Shown one piece after another: positions 56,501-64,000 of a stretch of 64,000 nucleotides of DNA. The DNA lies in assembly GCA_025716815.1 (NCBI GenBank), contig JAIXMN010000023.1, positions 62,001 to 126,000 of the forward strand, in the 5' to 3' direction. Position 1 is the stretch's first letter; each line of letters begins with the position of its first letter. The stretch is from Dichotomocladium elegans (Eukaryota; Mucoromycota; Mucoromycetes; Mucorales; Lichtheimiaceae). The position numbers were made by a program, and so were the translations under genes. The notes below the pieces were generated by a model. The model was not told the origin of the DNA. It worked only from the letters and a program-made list of their open reading frames with translations, and ran no database searches.

Positions 56501-58658
56501 AGTCGTGTCGCAAACGGTTTCCAGGATCGCTCGTTGCCACACTTTATGAAACACTGTGAGTTTTTTTGGGGATCTTCAAGAACTTGTACTGACATCCAGT
56601 ACAGCACGCAGCCCACCGGCCAAGGGTTTTGTCCGCAACAGTTTCTTTACAGGCTTAACACCCACAGAATTCTTGTTTCACGCTATGTCTGGTCGTGAAG
56701 GTCTAGTCGATACTGCCGTCAAGACGGCAGAAACGGGTTATATGCAGCGACGTTTGATGAAGGCATTCGAGGATCTCACGACGCACTATGATTTGTCAGT
56801 CCGTAACTCTGAAGGTGCTATGGTTCAGTTCATGTATGGCGCTGATGGTCTTGACCCAATGACTATCGAAGGCGATGGTGTGCCTGTCGAATTCGAGCGA
56901 AATCTAAAGCACGTCCGCGTAAGTTGATTGATTTCTGCACCTTTGGAGCCATTCTGACAATATTTATGATCCTTTGATAGCTTACATATCCAGCTCGTGA
57001 AGGAGAACCTTGCTTGTTGCCATGGCAGATCCTCTCCATTGCCGAGACGGAGATGCAGCGGCCGGTCTGGACAAGAAACTGTACGCCAGCATTCATCGAA
57101 ATGACACAGAAATTCGTCACGGAGAAGATTGCACGGAAGATGGCCAATATCCGCAGAAAATTCCGGATGCTGCCCGGTTTGGCAAAGCCCGATGAAGATT
57201 TCATGGATATTGACATCGATGAAGATGTAGCAGGTATGGTTATAGCTTTCATTGATACTTTTATCACCTCGTACTGAATATGTTTCGTGTGTGCTCTGAA
57301 GATGCTACCAAGATTGCTCTTCGTAATGTGTTTGCGATTACCGAAAATCAAATGCGTCAATACCTCAACGTTTGTTTGTCGAAATATCTGAAGGCAAAGA
57401 TCGAACCCGGTACTGCTGTTGGTGCTATCGGTGGTCAATCCATTGGTGAGCCTGGTACCCAGATGACGTTGAAGACTTTCCATTTTGCTGGTGTCGCTAG
57501 TATGAACGTAACCTTGGGTGTACCGCGTATCAAGGAAATTATCAATGCCGCCAAGCTTATTTCGACCCCAATTATCAAATGTGAGCTCCACACAAATCAG
57601 GATGTTCGAGCAGCACGTGTGGTCAAGGGACGTGTCGAAAAGACGACGTTGGGTGACGTCGCAATGTATATGGAAGAAGTGTATGAGCAGAATGAAACAT
57701 ATATTCTGATACGTCTCGACTTGGACGCCATCAATAAGCTACAGCTGGAGACCAATCTTTACGAGATTGCACATGCTATTCAGACTGCACCGAAACTGAA
57801 GATGGGCGAACTCGATGTTCAGACAAGCCGACCAGATATCATTCGAGTGTACATCCATAGCAAACAAGACGAATCCGTTTACTACAGCCTTAAGGCCATC
57901 AAACGTGTCATCTCTTCTGTCATTATCACTGGTCTTCCCACGGTTGTGCGCGCAGTTATCAGTGAGAAAGAGGGAGGAAGTGGTGCAAAACAACTTCTCG
58001 TCGAAGGCTATGGCCTACTGAAGGTGATGACGACGGACGGTATTATTGGTGAACAAACTACATCCAACCACGTCATGGAAGTTGCTGATGTTTTGGGCAT
58101 TGAAGCCGCAAGGTAAGAGAGATTTGGAGCTGGTTTTAGCATTACTCTAACGTGCTCTCCAAAGAAACACAATTATCAAAGAAATTCAAGTAACCATGGA
58201 GTCTCACGGCATGACCATTGATCATCGCCACGTATTCTTGCTGGGTGACATTATGACGAGCAAGGTACTGAAAGGGGATTTGAACACAGCCGGAAAGGTA
58301 GAGACGCTAATTTGCCAATTTGGGGGCGGGGTTTAGGGTGAGGTGCTTGGTATTACACGATTCGGTATTGCACGGATGCGCGACAGCGTTCTCAGTGCTG
58401 CCTCTTTCGAGAAGACATCGGATCACTTGTTTGAGGCTGCATTGTATAGCAAAAAGGACGCCATCGTTGGTGTGTCCGAACAGATCATCATGGCAAGTAG
58501 CACTGCGCTATCTGAAATAGGATGGGTTTCTAAATATTTTTTCACATGCACACACACAGGGCATTCCAATCTCCATCGGTACTGGTCTATTCAAGCTCCT
58601 TCAAAAGTCGGAGGTGCCTCATCTGCCAAAGCCTAGAAACCTCATGCTTTACTCATGA
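53524..58658 (+). CDS. RPC1: RNA polymerase III largest subunit (RPC1/POLR3A)
   Basis: The catalytic subunit of RNA polymerase III, which makes tRNA and 5S rRNA. About fifteen exons. Exon 1 is [13 protein letters not shown] (ATG at 53,524). Then [20 protein letters not shown] and [20 protein letters not shown] (clamp start), and [20 protein letters not shown]. The active-site loop [12 protein letters not shown] holds the three catalytic Asp residues, near [11 protein letters not shown]. Funnel and bridge-helix parts follow ([40 protein letters not shown] with [20 protein letters not shown]) and the trigger loop region [20 protein letters not shown]. It ends [20 protein letters not shown] then a stop at 58,658. 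[14 protein letters not shown] and the KTIREI-like internal ending are Pol III-type rather than Pol I or II. About 1,390 residues expected for the family and consistent here; no CTD repeats, as expected for Pol III. Confidence 0.95.
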
Positions 58659-58794
58659 TAATTAATGCTAATAAAATAAATCATTTGCTTCCTATGTATC
58701 CTGACCGAAGAGAACAATGGATAATATCACTACTCAAGTGCTTTTAAATCCCAGAAACACACGACGAGTTACTACAAGTAAAATGGGATCGTGC

Positions 58795-60057
58795 TTATAC
58801 AATTTTTCCAAGTTGATCCTTGTTCTCGCAGAAAGCTGATCGCATCTGCTTTACACCCAGCTTTTGGATCGCACCAATTGCCCCATGAGTCGCTTGTCCC
58901 ACAGCCCAGAACACTGGGATTTGATTTGGTAGGACCCATTGAGTTTGTTGCCGGCTGGGTAAATTGGTGAGATTCATTGTAGCCACGGTCGCCATAATAA
59001 CATACTTGGAAGAAGTTAGAGGTCCAGCACATATTCTCTGACCAACGTTCCTTACACTGGGATATATGAGCGCAAAGACAGCACCAGCATGGAGGGTTGA
59101 GAGGGAAAAAGTCAGTAATGTGGCCGGACACCCTGTTTCCCTCATTTAGCAAAATGTCACACGTCTTTGCAGATAAGCCGCGTAGAGAAGCCGATTTACC
59201 AAAACCAAGGAAGTAGGACCAGTGGTGTTCAATGTGTGAAAGGCGTTGATCCAAAGGCCAGCCAAGGTTCATCCATTTATAGCTGAGTCACGATCATCAG
59301 TTTGGGTCGGGCATTTGCTGGGCGGGGGGCTTTCACTTACTCATAGCAATAGTAGGCCATGAATATGCAGCTCACCAGGAAGGAGAGCATCGGACCAATG
59401 AAGGGTATCCACCGAATACAATTTGCAAAAGCAGCGCAGTTGATGTAGAAGATGGCCATGCCAATTGTAGTTGCCGTGGAGATGGACTCATTCTTGGTTT
59501 GATACGGGTTGTTACTCAGCCGAAAGGCTTCTTTTGCAATTTGGGAAAATAGCCGGGCGTTGACGACAATGCATATCAGATACATTGGATAACCCGTCAG
59601 GACCTAATCCACCCGACTTGAGAAAACGCTTGATCCTCGCATGAATCCTCCTTTATTTGTTATTACCGAGTATGAATACCCAAAGATGGTGTGATCTGGT
59701 GTGTTGAAGGTGGTGTCCAAAATTAACAAAAGTCCAAGGTAGATTACACCATTCAGCACAAATGTCTTTGCCAGTGCTACTTGCATCAGCCGCGATCTGT
59801 GTGTGCGCGTGTGCGCGCGTGTGTGTTCAAATGCGCAACGGATGGAGAAGGGGAGTTGGCGACCGGTGCGCGCGCGTGCCTCTAATGAGTAACCAGCAAG
59901 AAAGATTCTGCTTTGGCAACAGCAATTTTAACTTTTTTTTTTTTACATACGACGCGATTATTGACATGGCGTTCGCCCAACCAAAGGCATGTCTAAAGCC
60001 TTGGAGAAAACGGATTCCGTGGTCTGCAACAGGAATGCATGCCACAGAAGTAGGCAT
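58795..60057 (-). CDS. EI24-family multi-pass membrane protein
   Basis: EI24 (etoposide-induced 2.4) proteins are ER membrane proteins linked to autophagy in animals. Exons run leftwards: GIRFLQGFRHAFGWANAMSI near 60,020; LMQVALAKTFVLNGVIYLGL at 59,786-59,640; then GYPMYLICIVVNARLFSQIA and AAFANCIRWIPFIGPMLSFL at 59,590-59,340. The next exon has the family's best-kept stretch, YKWMNLGWPLDQRLSHIEHH then WSYFLGFG. An intron (GTAAAT ... AACAG) gives CPATLLTFSLSTLHAGAVFA, another (GTAAGG ... TCCAAG) gives YVIMATVATMNLTNLPSRQQ, and it ends SAFCENKDQLGKIV at 58,795. The order of spans and the YKW...GFG motif match EI24. The start at 60,057 is uncertain, since an upstream exon is possible. Tail-to-tail with RPC1, 136 bases apart. 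Confidence 0.82.
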
Positions 60058-60748
60058 TGGACTATGAATGGTATCGAAAAAGGCGGGGTTGGTGGAGGGA
60101 GAAAGTTACCCCTCCGTGGGGAGAATTCACGCCTTTCGGTGGCGGGGGGAGGGATGGAACTCTGCCGATTCAGCCTCTCGGTGGGGCCCCTAAAACGATG
60201 CTTGCTTCATGTACTCCAGCACCACAAATGAACACGGTCTCGTTTGACCAATGCTTCTTCTTGTTGTTGTTGTTGCTGGCAGTGCGAGTGGAGAAGCAAG
60301 TCTGTAGGTAGACACGAAGCCACCCCTTTTCTAAAAGTGGATTACTTCTAAAGACATCTTGCATCCCCGATCCTGGAAAACAGATAAAGCGCATGCCATG
60401 TCTCTCTATCGTCTCTGCCTTCCTTTGGAACTCTCCAAAGGTGGCGAGATTACAATTTCTGAAACTCAGAATTTATAAGTCTACCGTCGTCATCAAGTAA
60501 CTGCTTGGCTGTATTACCGATTCTTTCCCCTCCCCCCATCAGTCTCTGCATTAATCTTATTACGAAGGAGCTGTTTCTTCAGGATGAAGTATATCCCTTA
60601 TGAGGTGGATTTCCTGGCTGCGGAAAGCATCGTGAATCGCGCGGCCCAGACAACGGGAATGCTCAAATCAGTCACATCCCTATTTTAAATTTTGCGCCCG
60701 CGGCAAGAGACACCACAATAGCCGCTTTCAACAGGACAATTCTAAAAG
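60058..60748. promoter_or_regulatory. Divergent promoter region of EI24 and U2AF2
   Basis: About 690 bases between two divergent starts. The part at 60,080-60,195 is unusually G-rich, with repeated TTCGGTGG/TCTCGGTGGGG-like words. No gene recognised. Confidence 0.45.
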
Positions 60749-62927
<2,179 letters not shown>

Positions 62928-63207
62928 GTGTCTCTACATAGCAACTTTGCTTCCTCTCTAATCTTTTGAATTTTTTTTTTTGTGTCTGGAAGCCCAGTGT
63001 TGGAAGTAATATAGTAAAAAAAAAAAAGGAACGATTGAAAATAGAGAAGTACTCCATGAGAGAAAGAAGTACACAGCAGATAACCAGCTTATGGTATTGA
63101 TGAAGAAGATGAAATCGTCAATGCCGCATATCTCATAAAAGTGGTCACACTATTTCCCGAGGGGAGCTGCACACTTGGTATCGAAGACTTCCCTGTCAGC
63201 AGTGTCC
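62928..63207. promoter_or_regulatory. Intergenic region between U2AF2 and GUF1
   Basis: 280 bases between same-strand genes. It contains a T-run (62,972-62,981) and an A-run (63,016-63,027) just after the U2AF2 stop, probably 3' untranslated sequence, then the GUF1 promoter. Confidence 0.45.
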
Positions 63208-64000
63208 ATGCTGCTACCGCGTATTGCAGTTTTCCGCCCCGTTACCCGGGGCGTTCCTTCGATACGACGCTGCTGGTACTCGAAGAAAACTACAACTGAA
63301 GTACGAGACCTCCACAAATAACATGCCGGTCGGATCAGCTCACGACTGTTTATAGAAATTAAAAGCAGCTCAGCCCAATCGCAATGTCGACATGCAAGAC
63401 TTCTCGGCTGACTATATTCGCAATTTTAGCATTATCGCACACATTGGTAACCCCACCCTGCTGTCGTTGTGAAATGCACCATTGACATATATCTAGATCA
63501 TGGAAAAAGCACGCTGGCCGATAGGTAATTCACGCCGGAGGATAGAAAAAAAAAGCGTCAATGTGCTTTGGCACTTGGTCTAACAAAAAAAAAATGGCAC
63601 GGGAGACCAGACTATTAGAATTCACCAATACTATATCTTCATCGGGGTCAAACAAGCAGGTTCTTGATAAGCTCAAAGTTGAAAGAGAAAGAGGAATTAC
63701 AGTCAAGGCCCAGGTAACTTTGGGATTATTATGAGTTTCACAAATCTGGATTTCTAATACGAAATCCTCATTCGATCTACACGACAGACTGTCTCCATGT
63801 TTTACAACTACAAGGGCAAAGATTATTTGCTCAACCTGATCGACACACCCGTATGTTCTGTCTATCTAAAGGAGCTAGTAAACTATGGCGTATCGTACTG
63901 ATCCGTTTTCTAGGGACATGTTGACTTCAGCTACGAGGTTTCACGTTCCCTGGCCGCTTGTCAGGGAACACTGCTGCTCGTTGATGCTGCGCAAGGCATT
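63208..64000 (+). CDS. GUF1: Mitochondrial translation factor GUF1 (LepA/EF4), 3' end outside window
   Basis: GUF1 is the mitochondrial homolog of bacterial LepA, a ribosome-bound GTPase that supports translation under stress. Exon 1 (ATG at 63,208) encodes [20 protein letters not shown] then [11 protein letters not shown], an Arg-rich stretch without acidic residues typical of a mitochondrial targeting signal. An intron (GTACGAG ... TTTATAG) joins in frame to [20 protein letters not shown] and [10 protein letters not shown]. The P-loop continues after another intron as [10 protein letters not shown], then [28 protein letters not shown] (switch I), [40 protein letters not shown] and [10 protein letters not shown] at the window end. 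GITVKAQ and the [11 protein letters not shown] context are LepA-specific rather than EF-G or EF2. Confidence 0.93.

Noticed and set aside
59820..60200. G-rich tract and GT-rich repeat near EI24 as a special regulatory element or telomere-like repeat
   Set aside because: No regular unit; simple low-complexity DNA in an intron and promoter region is enough to explain it.

Overview
The window is nuclear DNA of a filamentous or yeast-like fungus, most likely Mucoromycota (Mucorales or a close relative). Reasons: single-copy housekeeping genes are split by many short GT-AG introns (roughly 50-100 nt); the recognisable proteins (TAF2, PRM1, MUB1/samB, EFL1, AVT-type transporter, MLH3, RPC1, EI24, U2AF2, GUF1) are typical fungal orthologs; and the accessory DNA holds protein families that I associate with Mucorales genomes (a multicopy class I methyltransferase family, DD34E Tc1-like transposons, and an RPDA...GYGExK family). 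The placement is inferred from protein character only.

Layout. (1) 1-18.6 kb: TAF2 (-, running off the left edge, with a C-terminal bromodomain), a decayed transposon, an OSCA/TMEM63/CSC1-type channel (-), a Tc1-like element, the mating membrane-fusion gene PRM1 (-), and a large two-part membrane-anchored amidohydrolase (+). (2) 19.3-40.3 kb: an accessory island, AT-richer and gene-poor, with five copies of one methyltransferase family (one clearly dead, one with an unclear 5' end), three further Tc1-like relics, a broken gene with a PD-(D/E)xK-like motif pair caught between two inverted pieces of one transposon, a 179-bp pogo-like MITE, and a direct duplication of about 2.6 kb carrying two of the methyltransferase copies. 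(3) 40.6-64 kb: a compact housekeeping block: MUB1 (-), EFL1 (+), AVT transporter (-), MLH3 (+), RPC1 (+), EI24 (-), U2AF2 (+), GUF1 (+, running off the right edge).

The housekeeping genes do not form a pathway; they cover Pol II initiation (TAF2), Pol III (RPC1), splicing (U2AF2), 60S maturation (EFL1), mitochondrial translation (GUF1), proteasome regulation (MUB1), meiotic or mismatch repair (MLH3) and mating (PRM1). The island looks like a place where a methyltransferase locus is being duplicated, invaded by transposons and partly lost. No rRNA, tRNA, CRISPR or prokaryotic-type feature was found. Exon limits were worked out by eye from splice signals and protein continuity; where an end is approximate it is said.
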